38,684 nt of DNA from Vulcanimicrobiota bacterium (GTDB lineage Bacteria; Vulcanimicrobiota; Vulcanimicrobiia; Vulcanimicrobiales; Vulcanimicrobiaceae): contig JAFANA010000143.1 in the NCBI GenBank assembly GCA_019232905.1, positions 1 to 38,684 on the forward strand, written 5' to 3'. Below the pieces are notes generated by a model, which did no database searches, was not told where the DNA came from, and saw only the letters and a list, made by a program, of their open reading frames with translations. Numbering within the stretch: position 1 is the stretch's first letter; each line of letters begins with the position of its first letter. The translations under genes and the position numbers were made by a program. Below, piece by piece: positions 8,296 to 16,178 of the stretch.

Positions 8296-8395
8296 GTGTC
8301 ATCCTGAACGGAGCGAAGCGGAGTTGAAGGATCGCCTCAATTCAAACGCACGTTGCGATCCTTCGACTTCGCTGCGCTCCGCTCAGGATGACACG
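8296..8395. repeat. Palindromic GTGTCATCCTGA repeat, single copy
   Basis: A 100-bp inverted repeat with arms of about 39 nt that match at 35 positions by my count. It lies between the convergent ends of the DUF58 gene and the SpoIIM gene. The loop is short and has no T-tract, so this copy is not an obvious intrinsic terminator. Its right arm codes for the last residues and the stop of the minus-strand gene that ends at 8383. Confidence 0.93.
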
Positions 8396-9384
8396 GTGTC
8401 GTGGCCACGTCCCGCGAAACCAAAGTACAACGCCAACAATACCGCCGTTACCGCGCCGAAGGCAATGCGATCCGCTGCGGGCAGGCGTAGCGGCGTGAAG
8501 AAGCCCTCGATGGTTCCGGCGGTGACGAGCATCGATGCGCCACCGGCGATCAAGACGCCGGCTCGTTGTGCGGCTTGTGTTATCGCATCGCGCCGTCGCA
8601 GCCGCCCGGGTGCAAGAACGCCCGCGCTAATCAAAAGTCCCGCGGCGCCCGCTATTTGAATCGCGGTCAGTTCGATTACGCCGTGCGGCGCGACCGTCGC
8701 CCAAAAGTCCGCACCGAATCCCGCGTTTGCAAAAAGCGCACCCACGCCGCCGAGCATCAGGCCGTTTTGCGTGAGAATACATAGCGTAAAGATCCCGAGC
8801 GTCACGCAGCCGGCGAAGGCGAAGATGGCGACTTTGATGTTGTTCGTGATAATCGCGGAGGACATCAACGGCGAACGCGACGGATCGAACGCGAAATTCG
8901 AATCGTGCAGGCTCTTCTTGATCGCCGCTGGGACCAGCGACTCCGGAAGTATCGCATACGCATCGCCCGGATGATTGCGAATGATGACGTACGCGATCAC
9001 CGCCGTCGCGATGGTAAGTGCCGTGCACAGCGCAATCCACGCAAACGAGCGGCGGAATTCCGAGGGGAACGTCACGGCGTAGAAGCGTGCGATGCGTTGC
9101 CGGCCCGTGGACGCGCTTCCACCGTAGACGTAGGCGTGCGCGCGTGCTACGAGCCGGTTGAGATACGTGACGAGCCGCGCTTCGTATCCTTGCCCGCCTG
9201 CGTACGCAAGGTCGCTCGTAACGGCTCGATACAGCACGCCGATGCGCTCCACATCCTCCGGTGCTACGGCGCGCAGCCCACGGCGGTTCGCACGCGAAAG
9301 CAACGCGTCGAGTTCTTCCCATGCGGCCGAGCGGCGTTCGACGAAGGTGCGCTGCGTCACGCCGTCTGAAGTACGGTCGTCCAT
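8383..9384 (-). CDS. SpoIIM-like integral membrane protein
   Basis: The protein is 333 residues from the ATG at 9384. It resembles the stage II sporulation protein M family, whose members outside spore-formers occur beside RDD and MoxR/DUF58 genes. A soluble N-terminal helical region (FVERRSAAWEELDALLSRA) is followed by about five transmembrane helices, including the conserved NNIKVAIFAFAGCVTLGIFT stretch and APHGVIELTAIQIAGAAGL. Sporulation cannot be inferred from this gene. Two other starts are possible: ATG 9408 and GTG 9360. The GTG form begins MTQRTFVERR, which looks most like relatives. The last codons (DTVSS and stop) are read from the palindromic repeat, so the C-terminal tail is not original family sequence. 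Confidence 0.87.
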   Translation of the reverse strand: MDDRTSDGVTQRTFVERRSAAWEELDALLSRANRRGLRAVAPEDVERIGVLYRAVTSDLAYAGGQGYEARLVTYLNRLVARAHAYVYGGSASTGRQRIARFYAVTFPSEFRRSFAWIALCTALTIATAVIAYVIIRNHPGDAYAILPESLVPAAIKKSLHDSNFAFDPSRSPLMSSAIITNNIKVAIFAFAGCVTLGIFTLCILTQNGLMLGGVGALFANAGFGADFWATVAPHGVIELTAIQIAGAAGLLISAGVLAPGRLRRRDAITQAAQRAGVLIAGGASMLVTAGTIEGFFTPLRLPAADRIAFGAVTAVLLALYFGFAGRGHDTVSS

Positions 9385-10099
9385 GGATCGAACCCTCGAC
9401 GTCCGCACCCCCGAATCGATCGCGTTTTCCTACGAGCTGGCCGGTATCGGCAGCCGGTTCTTGGCGGTCGCCATCGATCTGCTCTTGCAGATCGGAATTC
9501 TCATCGCACTGCTTTGGGGGTTCGCATTGGTCGCTCCCCACGGCCAGGGCCGGATCACGTTCGTCCACAACGTCGTCGTCGGCCTCACGATCTTCGTCGT
9601 GTTCGTCATCTTCTTCGGGTACTTCATCGTCTTCGAAACGATGTGGAACGGACAGACGCCCGGTAAGCGCGCGCTCGGGTTGCGGGTCGTGCGCGACGGC
9701 GGCTATCCGATCGATGGCAGCGCGTCGCTCGTGCGCAACTTGATCCGCGTCGGCGAAATGATGTTCGGCTTTTATGCGATCTCCGCCATTAGTGCGCTCG
9801 TCTCGCCTGAAAACAAACGGCTCGGCGACATCGCAGCGGGGACGATCGTGGTACGCGAAGCAAAGATGCAATCGCCGGCGTCCATGCTCCGCGAGATTCG
9901 CGAAGAACCGGTCTACGCCGCAACCGCATATGCAAGCGGCGAAGAACGCGCGCTCGTCAAACGCTTCCTGGAACGCCGCGATTCACTCGACCCACGCCGC
10001 CGCGCCGAACTCGCCCACCAAATCGCCGAACGCATCCGCCCCCGCCTCCCCACCGAAATGCAACGCCTCGGCGACGAAGCACTACTGGAGCGCCTGTAG
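9383..10099 (+). CDS. RDD-family membrane protein
   Basis: This 238-residue protein has the RDD pattern: an N-terminal segment PESIAFSYELAGIGSRFLAV with the Arg and Asp pair leading into the first helix (about 25-50). A second helix lies at 60-85, then MWNGQTPGKRALGLRVV, RNLIR and a third hydrophobic segment, and finally ENKRLGDIAAGTIVV. RDD proteins are small membrane proteins of unclear role, some linked to ion transport. About 80 residues of charged helical sequence follow the domain, longer than usual. The ATG is in the palindrome CCATGG, so it shares bases with the ATG of the divergent SpoIIM gene. The partnership of RDD, SpoIIM, DUF58 and MoxR is common in other phyla. Confidence 0.88.
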   Translation: MDRTLDVRTPESIAFSYELAGIGSRFLAVAIDLLLQIGILIALLWGFALVAPHGQGRITFVHNVVVGLTIFVVFVIFFGYFIVFETMWNGQTPGKRALGLRVVRDGGYPIDGSASLVRNLIRVGEMMFGFYAISAISALVSPENKRLGDIAAGTIVVREAKMQSPASMLREIREEPVYAATAYASGEERALVKRFLERRDSLDPRRRAELAHQIAERIRPRLPTEMQRLGDEALLERL

Positions 10100-10155
10100 C
10101 GCCACCGTGTCATCCTGAACGCAGCGAAGCGAAGTTGAAGGATCGCCTCAATTCA

Positions 10156-10194
10156 AACGCCGACGAGATCTCGCCGGGCGTTTTGTACGTTACG
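10156..10194. terminator. Intrinsic terminator in the first repeat copy
   Basis: The stem ACGCC/GGGCG, around an inner self-complementary CGAGATCTCG, is followed by TTTTG. It lacks one C compared with the later copies, so the outer stem has a bulge. It would stop readthrough from the RDD gene. Confidence 0.6.
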
Positions 10195-10301
10195 ATCCTT
10201 CGACTGCGCTACGCTCCGCTCAGGATGACACGACCGACTCTTGCCGTGTCATCCTGAACGCAGCGCCGAAAGGCGCGGAGTTGAAGGATCGCCTCAATTC
10301 A

Positions 10302-10331
10302 AACGCCCGACGAGATCTCACCGGGCGTTTT
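10302..10331. terminator. Intrinsic terminator in the second repeat copy
   Basis: A CGCCCG/CGGGCG stem is followed by TTTT, with AA on the other side. The inner segment is nearly self-complementary. It is placed after the RDD gene. Confidence 0.65.
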
Positions 10332-10447
10332 GTGCGTTACGATCCTTCGACTGCGCTACGCTCCGCTCAGGATGACACGACCGACTCTAGCCGTGTCATC
10401 CTGAACGCAGCGCCGAAGGCGCGGAGTTGAAGGATCGCCTCAATTCA

Positions 10448-10476
10448 AACGCCCGACGGATCTCGCCGGGCGTTTT
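10448..10476. terminator. Intrinsic terminator in the third, truncated repeat copy
   Basis: A CGCCCG/CGGGCG stem is followed by TTTT, seventeen bases before the stop of the minus-strand gene. The repeat arm beyond it is lost, but the hairpin and T-run are kept. Confidence 0.6.
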
Positions 10477-10492
10477 GTACGTTGCGGTCCCG

Positions 10493-11488
10493 TCAGCTTT
10501 TTTTGAAGCGTTGGGTGAATTCGCGGCCGAAGCGCATGGCGTCGGCTTTGGTGCGATCGTAGATCGTTTTTGCGTCGGTTTTGCTCATGTGGCGGCCGTG
10601 TTCTAAGAAAAACGTTGCGCCTTCGCCGACGACGATCGTACCGGCGTACGCGATCGCACCTTTGATGGCGATGCCGGCGACGGGAACGAAGCCGACGAGT
10701 TCGCGCGCCAACGTACGCCAGCCGAAGCCGCCGCCGATTACGGGCAGCAATTGCCACATCCGTTGCACGTCGGGATCTTTTCCGTATGCGGCCTGAATGT
10801 GCAGCAACAGCATCATCTGCAACCCGGTGATCGCGACCATGTCGCCGGCCGAAGCGAAGGCGCCAAGAACGATGCCGACGACCGGGATGTGATCGACGAC
10901 GGCACTTGCAAGCGCGACTTTCAACGCATTGTTCGCCGCGTCACGGGTGAGCTTTGCTGCAACCGATTCACGCAATGCGGGTAAACGCCGGCCGACGGCA
11001 ATCTCGACGCCTTTTGACGCGTCGACCATATGCGCGAAGACACGTCCGCGCAGCGCTTCCCGCGCGAGCGAAGGAACGACGTATTCCGCGAACGTTCCTG
11101 CCGCCGGAACCGCCGCCGGTCCGCTCGGTTGCGCGGCCGCATCAACGGTGAGTGCCATGAGCGGCACGCGCAACGCCTTCAGCGGTTCGAGTTGCGCGCC
11201 CGCGAGATCGCCGCGGCGGCCCAAAAAGACTACGAGACGGACTTCGCGCGGTTCCGTGATCAGCGGCTCGCCGTTGTTGCGAATCGTTTCGAGACACGCA
11301 GCGGCATCGAGCGGAATCGATCCGTCGTCGTGTCCCGAGAGGAGCAGCGTACGAAACTCCGCGATCAGCGCGGGATCTCCGCACAGCAAGTAGCGGAACG
11401 GTTTACGCACGTGCGCCTGCACCGCGTTGACGTCGATGCCGCTACGAACTAGCCGAAACAGATCGCGCGCGCCGATAGCCGATGACAT
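10493..11488 (-). CDS. DUF697-like membrane protein with degenerate GTPase-like N-terminus
   Basis: The 331-residue protein has a C-terminal membrane region (about 195-300) with two hydrophobic hairpins, DHIPVVGIVLGAFASAGDMV and ELVGFVPVAGIAIKGAIAYA. These resemble DUF697 domains found fused or adjacent to dynamin-like or Era-like GTPases. The N-terminal half has strands in a GTPase-like order, but the place of the P-loop reads LLCGDPALIAEF, without GxxxxGK[ST], so it should not bind nucleotide in the usual way. The ATG at 11488 has a good GGAGG six bases upstream. The gene follows the M48 protease on the same strand after 32 bp, and the two may be co-transcribed. The function is unknown, perhaps envelope-related. 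Confidence 0.75.
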   Translation of the reverse strand: MSSAIGARDLFRLVRSGIDVNAVQAHVRKPFRYLLCGDPALIAEFRTLLLSGHDDGSIPLDAAACLETIRNNGEPLITEPREVRLVVFLGRRGDLAGAQLEPLKALRVPLMALTVDAAAQPSGPAAVPAAGTFAEYVVPSLAREALRGRVFAHMVDASKGVEIAVGRRLPALRESVAAKLTRDAANNALKVALASAVVDHIPVVGIVLGAFASAGDMVAITGLQMMLLLHIQAAYGKDPDVQRMWQLLPVIGGGFGWRTLARELVGFVPVAGIAIKGAIAYAGTIVVGEGATFFLEHGRHMSKTDAKTIYDRTKADAMRFGREFTQRFKKS

Positions 11489-11520
11489 CCATACCCTCCG
11501 GGTTAACGTGCCTTACGGCA

Positions 11521-13533
11521 CTAGTTGGGATGCATTTCCTTGACAGGATCATCCGTATAGTCGAGATACATGAGGCCGGTGAAGATCTCGAGCGGCCACG
11601 CGTGCATGCCGTGTGAATCCGCTAGATCGACCGGCGACTTCTTCGTGCGTACCATTTCATCGACGATTTCTTGCGGCGTCGATTTAATATCGGCCGCAAC
11701 GATCGTCGCGACCACGACGTCGCCCGGCGTGATGTTGTCGTGCAGCATCTGCGTGTAGTCGATGCCGGGCTGCTTGAAACGCTGGTTGAGCGCGTATTGC
11801 AGCGTCGCGTAGCGTTGCGGTGACGTTCCCAGACCCAGGAGCGTGATTCGCGCAGAAAGCTGACGCGTACGCGCCATATTGTAGAGCTGCGCCGCCTGCG
11901 ACGCGGCAGTTGCCGCGTTGTTCAAACCCGTCGACGCCTTCTCCATCATCGGCGCGAGCATGCTGTACTCGCTCGTCGAGATGTCGCCTTGATAGTTGAT
12001 CGGGGCGCGCGCGAGTTCTTTGAAGAAGGCGTCAACGTCTCCGAGCGATTGATCGAGCAACGTGAGCGACGCGCGTCCGGCGTCGACGGTGCGCAACATG
12101 TCGCTGTCGGCCAGTTGAAGTTCTTTGAAGACGCTCGGATACGAAGGCAAGAGCGCAATGGATTCTGCCGGAATCGGCGTCGAATTCAGCGTCGTCTGCA
12201 TTTCGCTCAGAATCTCGCTGCTCTCGCGCAGCAGACCCGACTCTTTGTTCTTCTCGAGCGAGCCGATGCCGTTGATCGACGTGTTCGCGTCCATGAGTGC
12301 GCTATTGATCGAGCGCCCCATCGCGTTGACGTTCTTCAAAATCGCTTCCAAGCGCGATCCGTGCTGAATGTTGATGCGGCTGAAGTCAGGAATTTCATAC
12401 TGCAGCGCGTTCATCCGCGTGTTGATCGTCTTGAGCTGATCTTTGCCTTCGTCGTGACGCTCCGCGATCTCCGCGTTTGCTTGCGTTTGCGAGGCTTGGA
12501 CTTGCGCGAGGTGATCGCGCAGGCGCTCGAGGTTCGGCCGCACGAGGGTTACTTCGTGCGACTGCATCTTGATGAGCGACGCAATTTGCGCTTTGGCTTC
12601 ATCGCGCGTCTGCGGGTTACCGCGCTGAGCCGCTTCCCCAAGCGTCTGTTGGCTCTTGTTCGGGAGACCCATCGCGAGCTGGTCTTCACCTTCACCGAGC
12701 AACGCTTCAGTGTTCGAGGGATCGTCCTTGAGTAGTTGATCGAACTTCCACATCGAGAACGAGTAACGCGCGCGTTCCTCGTCGCTGGCCGCTTGCACTT
12801 CTTGCTGTTGTTCGGTCACGACTTTCGGATCGAGTTCCGGGTAGCCGACCAAATGCGAAATGCGCGCGTCTTCACCCGGGTGGTCTTCGAGGTACTTCGT
12901 GACGAGATCGCTGTGTTCGTCGCTCAAGACTTTGAGGTGGTCGAGCATCGTTTCCATCGCGTACGGATCGTAGCCGGCCCGCGACATCAGTTGCAGACCC
13001 GTGCGGTCGGCTTGTAATTCGTCCGCGCGCTGCATCTTCGCAATCACGCCCGCCTGCATCAAGTTGCCGAAGTTATAAATCAGCGGCGAGAAGATCGAGG
13101 CGATTCCAAAAAGTAGATTGAGCGCTTGCGCTTTCGACTGCATCGTCACGACGTGACGGCGCTCGATGTGTCCCGTTTCGTGGCCGATCACGCCGGCGAG
13201 TTCGTCATCCGATTGGATGAAATCGATCAAGCCTTCGTTGATGTAGACGTAGCCGCCCATCGTGGCGAACGAGTTGACCTCGGTGTCCTCGACGATCTTG
13301 ACGTTGTAAGGCACGTCCTTACGGGCGACTTCTTTCCAAAGGTTGCGCGCGATCGACTGGACGTAGGCATTGAGCAAGGGGTCGGTTTCTATGACGCTCG
13401 ACTCGACGATCTGCTCGTCCTCGCCCCGTCCCATTTCGATCTCACTTTGAGTCGAGACGGCCAGCGCGGGTGCCGGGCATATGGCACCCACCAATGAGAC
13501 GATAACAGCGATGGGAAGTATGCGGCGAAACAT
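11521..13533 (-). CDS. Secreted M48-family metalloprotease with long helical C-terminus
   Basis: A signal peptide (MFRRILPIAVIVSLVGAICP, cut near PALA at 22-25) exports the protein. The zinc site is HETGH at 118-122 with the third ligand Glu172 in DELQAD. This is a BepA/YfgC-like M48 peptidase; relatives act in the periplasm on outer-membrane assembly and quality control. About 170 residues with a TPR-like pattern follow, then roughly 300 residues of mostly helical sequence that I cannot assign. At 670 residues the protein is longer than BepA (about 490). Start: ATG at 13533, with AAGGA upstream. An earlier in-frame TTG at 13557 would place charged residues before the signal peptide. Confidence 0.9.
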   Translation of the reverse strand: MFRRILPIAVIVSLVGAICPAPALAVSTQSEIEMGRGEDEQIVESSVIETDPLLNAYVQSIARNLWKEVARKDVPYNVKIVEDTEVNSFATMGGYVYINEGLIDFIQSDDELAGVIGHETGHIERRHVVTMQSKAQALNLLFGIASIFSPLIYNFGNLMQAGVIAKMQRADELQADRTGLQLMSRAGYDPYAMETMLDHLKVLSDEHSDLVTKYLEDHPGEDARISHLVGYPELDPKVVTEQQQEVQAASDEERARYSFSMWKFDQLLKDDPSNTEALLGEGEDQLAMGLPNKSQQTLGEAAQRGNPQTRDEAKAQIASLIKMQSHEVTLVRPNLERLRDHLAQVQASQTQANAEIAERHDEGKDQLKTINTRMNALQYEIPDFSRINIQHGSRLEAILKNVNAMGRSINSALMDANTSINGIGSLEKNKESGLLRESSEILSEMQTTLNSTPIPAESIALLPSYPSVFKELQLADSDMLRTVDAGRASLTLLDQSLGDVDAFFKELARAPINYQGDISTSEYSMLAPMMEKASTGLNNAATAASQAAQLYNMARTRQLSARITLLGLGTSPQRYATLQYALNQRFKQPGIDYTQMLHDNITPGDVVVATIVAADIKSTPQEIVDEMVRTKKSPVDLADSHGMHAWPLEIFTGLMYLDYTDDPVKEMHPN

Positions 13534-13569
13534 AGGGCGGTCTTCCTTACTTACCAACGAGGTAACTCA

Positions 13570-13599
13570 ATGTTACGGCGACTGAGTCCAGCGGCTCAA
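13570..13599 (-). promoter_or_regulatory. Candidate sigma-70-type promoter for the M48 protease gene
   Basis: On the minus strand, TTGAGC and TAACAT are separated by 18 bp, each with four matches to consensus. A start site near 13563 would give a leader of about 30 nt to the ATG at 13533. This is a motif match only. Confidence 0.3.
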
Positions 13600-13644
13600 C
13601 GTGCGAGCGACCTAGGACGTTACCAAAACTTACTGTGCATTGCG

Positions 13645-13653
13645 TGTGGATAA
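13645..13653 (-). promoter_or_regulatory. Exact DnaA-box sequence upstream of minC
   Basis: TGTGGATAA at this position is the complement of the canonical DnaA box TTATCCACA. A second TGTGGAT core lies 30 bp further on (13675-13681), on the same helical face. The site lies between the divergent M48 and minC genes. With no dnaA, dnaN or AT-rich unwinding region nearby, it is not an origin. It could tie min expression to DnaA activity, or be chance. Confidence 0.4.
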
Positions 13654-13725
13654 GAGAAAGAACTTGCGAACGCCTGTGGATGCTTGAAGGGCCAAACCCG
13701 AGGCGCCTATGAATTTCGGGCAGCA

Positions 13726-14526
13726 ATGACGCTTATTCGAGGACGCGGACTCGGCCTCGAACTTCGTTTCGCCGGGCTCGATTTCGACGCGGCGCTGGCC
13801 GAGTTGTCTACCAAGCTTACCGAGCGTCCCGGATTCTACCGGGGCTCTTCCGCCACGGCCCTGGTCGGTGACCCCGCGCCGCCGGAGGAGAACCTGGCGC
13901 AACTACGCGAGCTCCTCGAAGAGCATGGCATCGACCTGGCGTCGGTCGAGAGCCTGACCGAAGGCCAGGAGCTGGATCGCCGCCGCGCGCTCCGTCCGCA
14001 TCGCGAACTCAAGCTTTCCGACTCGGCGCGTTCCCTCGTCGCCGATTTTGCGGGCGCGCGAGCCGACATCGCCGAGCGGCGAAAGCGGGGCGAATCGAGC
14101 GTCCGCCGCGTCATCCATCGAGAACCCGAGCCGGTGTCCGCGCCGGCGCCGCCGCCGGTGCTGCACGTTGCCCCGCCGACGCCCGGCACGTTGTATCACG
14201 TCGGTACGTTGCGCGGCGGTCAAGCGCTGCATCATGTCGGCAACATCATCGTCGTCGGCGACGTGAATCCCGGAACGGAACTCGTCGCAACGGGTGACGT
14301 CGTCGTGTTCGGCCGCTTGCTCGGCGTTGCGCATGCCGGCGCGCAAGGCGACGAAACTGCGAAAGTGTACGCGTTGCATTTACAAGCGACGCAGTTGCGG
14401 ATTGCAACGAGCATCGCGCTCGACGAGGACACGAGAGCATCGGCCTCGCAACCTGAGATGGCGTTCTTGCGCGATGGCCGTATCATCATCGCGCCGTTTT
14501 CCAAGGCATCGGAGGTACTGAAGTAA
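13726..14526 (+). CDS. minC: Septum site-determining protein MinC
   Basis: MinC is the FtsZ-antagonising part of the Min system that blocks division near the poles. The 266-residue protein has a divergent N-terminal domain (about 1-95) and a Pro/Ala linker. It ends in the right-handed beta-helix MinC_C domain, with the signature GDVNPGTELVATGDVVVFGR, then GVAHAGA and LQATQLRIATSI. That C-terminal part binds MinD and forms the dimer. The ATG at 13726 fits the domain start; a TTG at 13684 would add fourteen residues. The stop is one base before minD, which shows a compact operon order C-D-D-E. Near-certain from the C-terminal domain and context. Confidence 0.93.
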   Translation: MTLIRGRGLGLELRFAGLDFDAALAELSTKLTERPGFYRGSSATALVGDPAPPEENLAQLRELLEEHGIDLASVESLTEGQELDRRRALRPHRELKLSDSARSLVADFAGARADIAERRKRGESSVRRVIHREPEPVSAPAPPPVLHVAPPTPGTLYHVGTLRGGQALHHVGNIIVVGDVNPGTELVATGDVVVFGRLLGVAHAGAQGDETAKVYALHLQATQLRIATSIALDEDTRASASQPEMAFLRDGRIIIAPFSKASEVLK

Positions 14527-14527
14527 T

Positions 14528-15319
14528 ATGGCAGCACGTCGAATCGTGATCACCTCCGGTAAAGGCGGCGTCGGAAAGACGACGACGACGGCGAACGTCG
14601 GCGCGGCGCTTGCAAAACGCGGCCACCGCGTGATCTTGATCGATGCCGATATCGGATTGCGCAACCTCGATCTCGTGCTCGGCTTGGAAAAGCGTATCGT
14701 CTTCGATTTGGTCGAAGTTGCGGAAGGCCGCTGCCAGCTGCGTCAAGCGCTGATCAAAGACAAGCGGTTCGAATCGCTTTCGATTCTGCCGGCGGCGCAG
14801 ACGCGCGACAAGGACGCGATTACCGAATCGCAATTCGCGGCGATCGTCGAGCAAGCGGCGGAAGCTGCGGACTACGTGCTGATCGATTGCCCGGCGGGCA
14901 TCGAGGCCGGTTTTCGCAATGCCGTCGCAGGCGCGAAGGAAGCAATTGTCGTGACGACGCCGGAAGTGAGCGCGATTCGCGACGCCGATCGCGTCGTCGG
15001 AAAACTCAACGACAAGCATCTTCCGATTCGCTTGATCGTCAACCGGCTGCGTCCCGACATGGTGCGCAGCGGCGACATGCTCTCGGTTGAAGACGTGTGC
15101 GAGATTCTTTCCGTCGAACTGATCGGCATCGTGCCTGACGACGAAGAGATCATCGATACGACCAACAAAGGCGAGCCGATCGTGCTCGACGATACCGCGC
15201 GCCTGCGCATGATTTACGACAAGATCGCGCGCCGCCTCGAAGGCGACGTCGTGCCCTTCACCAATTTCGACGGACAAAGCTTGCTCGGCCGCCTCTTCGG
15301 CGCGCTGAAGGCGGGGTAA
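14528..15319 (+). CDS. minD: MinD ATPase, first copy
   Basis: MinD is a membrane-cycling ATPase that recruits MinC. The 263 residues have the deviant Walker A GKGGVGKTT at 11-19 with signature Lys12, the DADIGLRNLD switch region, VLIDCPAGIE, and a C-terminal amphipathic helix (LLGRLFGALK) for membrane binding. All family hallmarks are intact. It begins one base after minC and is followed after four bases by a second, clearly related minD. By eye more than half of the aligned residues are the same, including the central stretches around ATP, so it is a tandem duplication that has diverged. Confidence 0.95.
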   Translation: MAARRIVITSGKGGVGKTTTTANVGAALAKRGHRVILIDADIGLRNLDLVLGLEKRIVFDLVEVAEGRCQLRQALIKDKRFESLSILPAAQTRDKDAITESQFAAIVEQAAEAADYVLIDCPAGIEAGFRNAVAGAKEAIVVTTPEVSAIRDADRVVGKLNDKHLPIRLIVNRLRPDMVRSGDMLSVEDVCEILSVELIGIVPDDEEIIDTTNKGEPIVLDDTARLRMIYDKIARRLEGDVVPFTNFDGQSLLGRLFGALKAG

Positions 15320-15323
15320 TTGC

Positions 15324-16178
15324 ATGCACCAGTTACAGCAATCAGTGGACGCGACACCCTCGGAGGAGCCCGCAAAACGGCTCGGCCGCGCGATTGTCGT
15401 GACGTCGGGCAAAGGCGGCGTCGGCAAGACGACGACGACGGCGAATCTCGGTACGGCCCTCGCCGCGCGCGGTGCGCGCGTCGTCCTCGTCGATGCGGAT
15501 GTCGGGTTGCGTAATCTCGATATCGTGCTCGGGCTCGAAAGCCGCGTGAAGTATCACGTGCTCGACGTGCTCGAAGAAAAGGTGTCGATCGACGATGCGC
15601 TGGTCGCCGATAAGCGTGTCGAAACGCTGTCGCTGCTGGCGGCAGCGCAAACGCGCGAAAAAGACGAAGTCGATACCGAGAAGATGCGCGCGCTCATTCA
15701 AATGCTGCGCGAACGCTTCGATTATGTGCTGATCGATTGCCCCGCCGGTATCGAGCAAGGGTTTCAAAACGCGGTCGTGGGCGCAGAAGAGGCGATCGTT
15801 GTCTGCACTCCGGAAGTGTCCGCTGTGCGTGACGTCGATCGCGTCGTCGGATTGCTCGGCAACCGGTTCAAGCCGCAGTTGATCATCAACCGCTTGCGTC
15901 CGCAACTCGTGAAGAAAGGCAAGATGCTCTCCGTCGAGGACGTGAACGGCATTCTGCATCTTCCGCTGCTCGGCGTCATTGCAGACGAACCGGAAATCAT
16001 CGTCACGACGAACAAGGGTGAACCGCTTGCGCTGCGCCGCGACGGCGCGACCGCAAGCGCCTATCATGCAATCGCTGCGCGCGTTGCGGGCGAAGACGTT
16101 CCCGCCCCGACGGTTGAAGTGAAAGAAACGTCGTTCCTCGACAAACTGGGCGCGTTCTTCGGAGGACGCAAATCATGA
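15324..16178 (+). CDS. minD: MinD ATPase, second (paralogous) copy
   Basis: This 284-residue MinD has about twenty extra N-terminal residues ahead of the deviant Walker A (GKGGVGKTT at 29-37, signature Lys30). It keeps DADVGLRNLD, DCPAGIE and PEVSAVRDVDRVVG, and ends in an amphipathic helix FLDKLGAFFGG. Both MinD copies keep the ATP and membrane elements, so both could be active. They may form heterodimers, or one may pair with MinC and the other with MinE (inference). Its stop overlaps the minE ATG (ATGA), which argues that this copy is the one most closely coupled to MinE. Confidence 0.94.
   Translation: MHQLQQSVDATPSEEPAKRLGRAIVVTSGKGGVGKTTTTANLGTALAARGARVVLVDADVGLRNLDIVLGLESRVKYHVLDVLEEKVSIDDALVADKRVETLSLLAAAQTREKDEVDTEKMRALIQMLRERFDYVLIDCPAGIEQGFQNAVVGAEEAIVVCTPEVSAVRDVDRVVGLLGNRFKPQLIINRLRPQLVKKGKMLSVEDVNGILHLPLLGVIADEPEIIVTTNKGEPLALRRDGATASAYHAIAARVAGEDVPAPTVEVKETSFLDKLGAFFGGRKS

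Larger units (their letters stand above)
10107..10485. repeat. Array of three palindromic repeats with embedded terminators
   Basis: Copies begin at 10107, 10246 and 10393. The first two are complete, ending in CAGGATGACACGA, and are followed by almost the same short spacer (CCGACTCT). The third has lost its right arm. Each loop carries a GC-rich hairpin followed by TTTT. The array lies between the RDD gene (plus strand) and the DUF697-like gene (minus strand), where termination from both sides would be useful. Copies are very similar, which suggests recent local duplication. Confidence 0.93.

Noticed and set aside
8627..9871. 414-codon minus-strand frame
   Set aside because: It is the shadow of the SpoIIM and RDD genes, which have clear family motifs; composition is Arg/His-rich and shows no domain.
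10107..10485. Could the tandem repeats be a CRISPR array?
   Set aside because: Units are palindromic and 139-147 bp apart with near-identical spacers; no cas genes nearby.
11508..11521. GTGCC-GGCAC hairpin between the M48 and DUF697-like genes as terminator
   Set aside because: Stem of five base pairs with no T-run; the genes are only 32 bp apart and probably co-transcribed.
13558..13725. Replication origin from the DnaA box
   Set aside because: Only one exact box, no AT-rich unwinding region, no dnaA/dnaN/gyrase neighbours.
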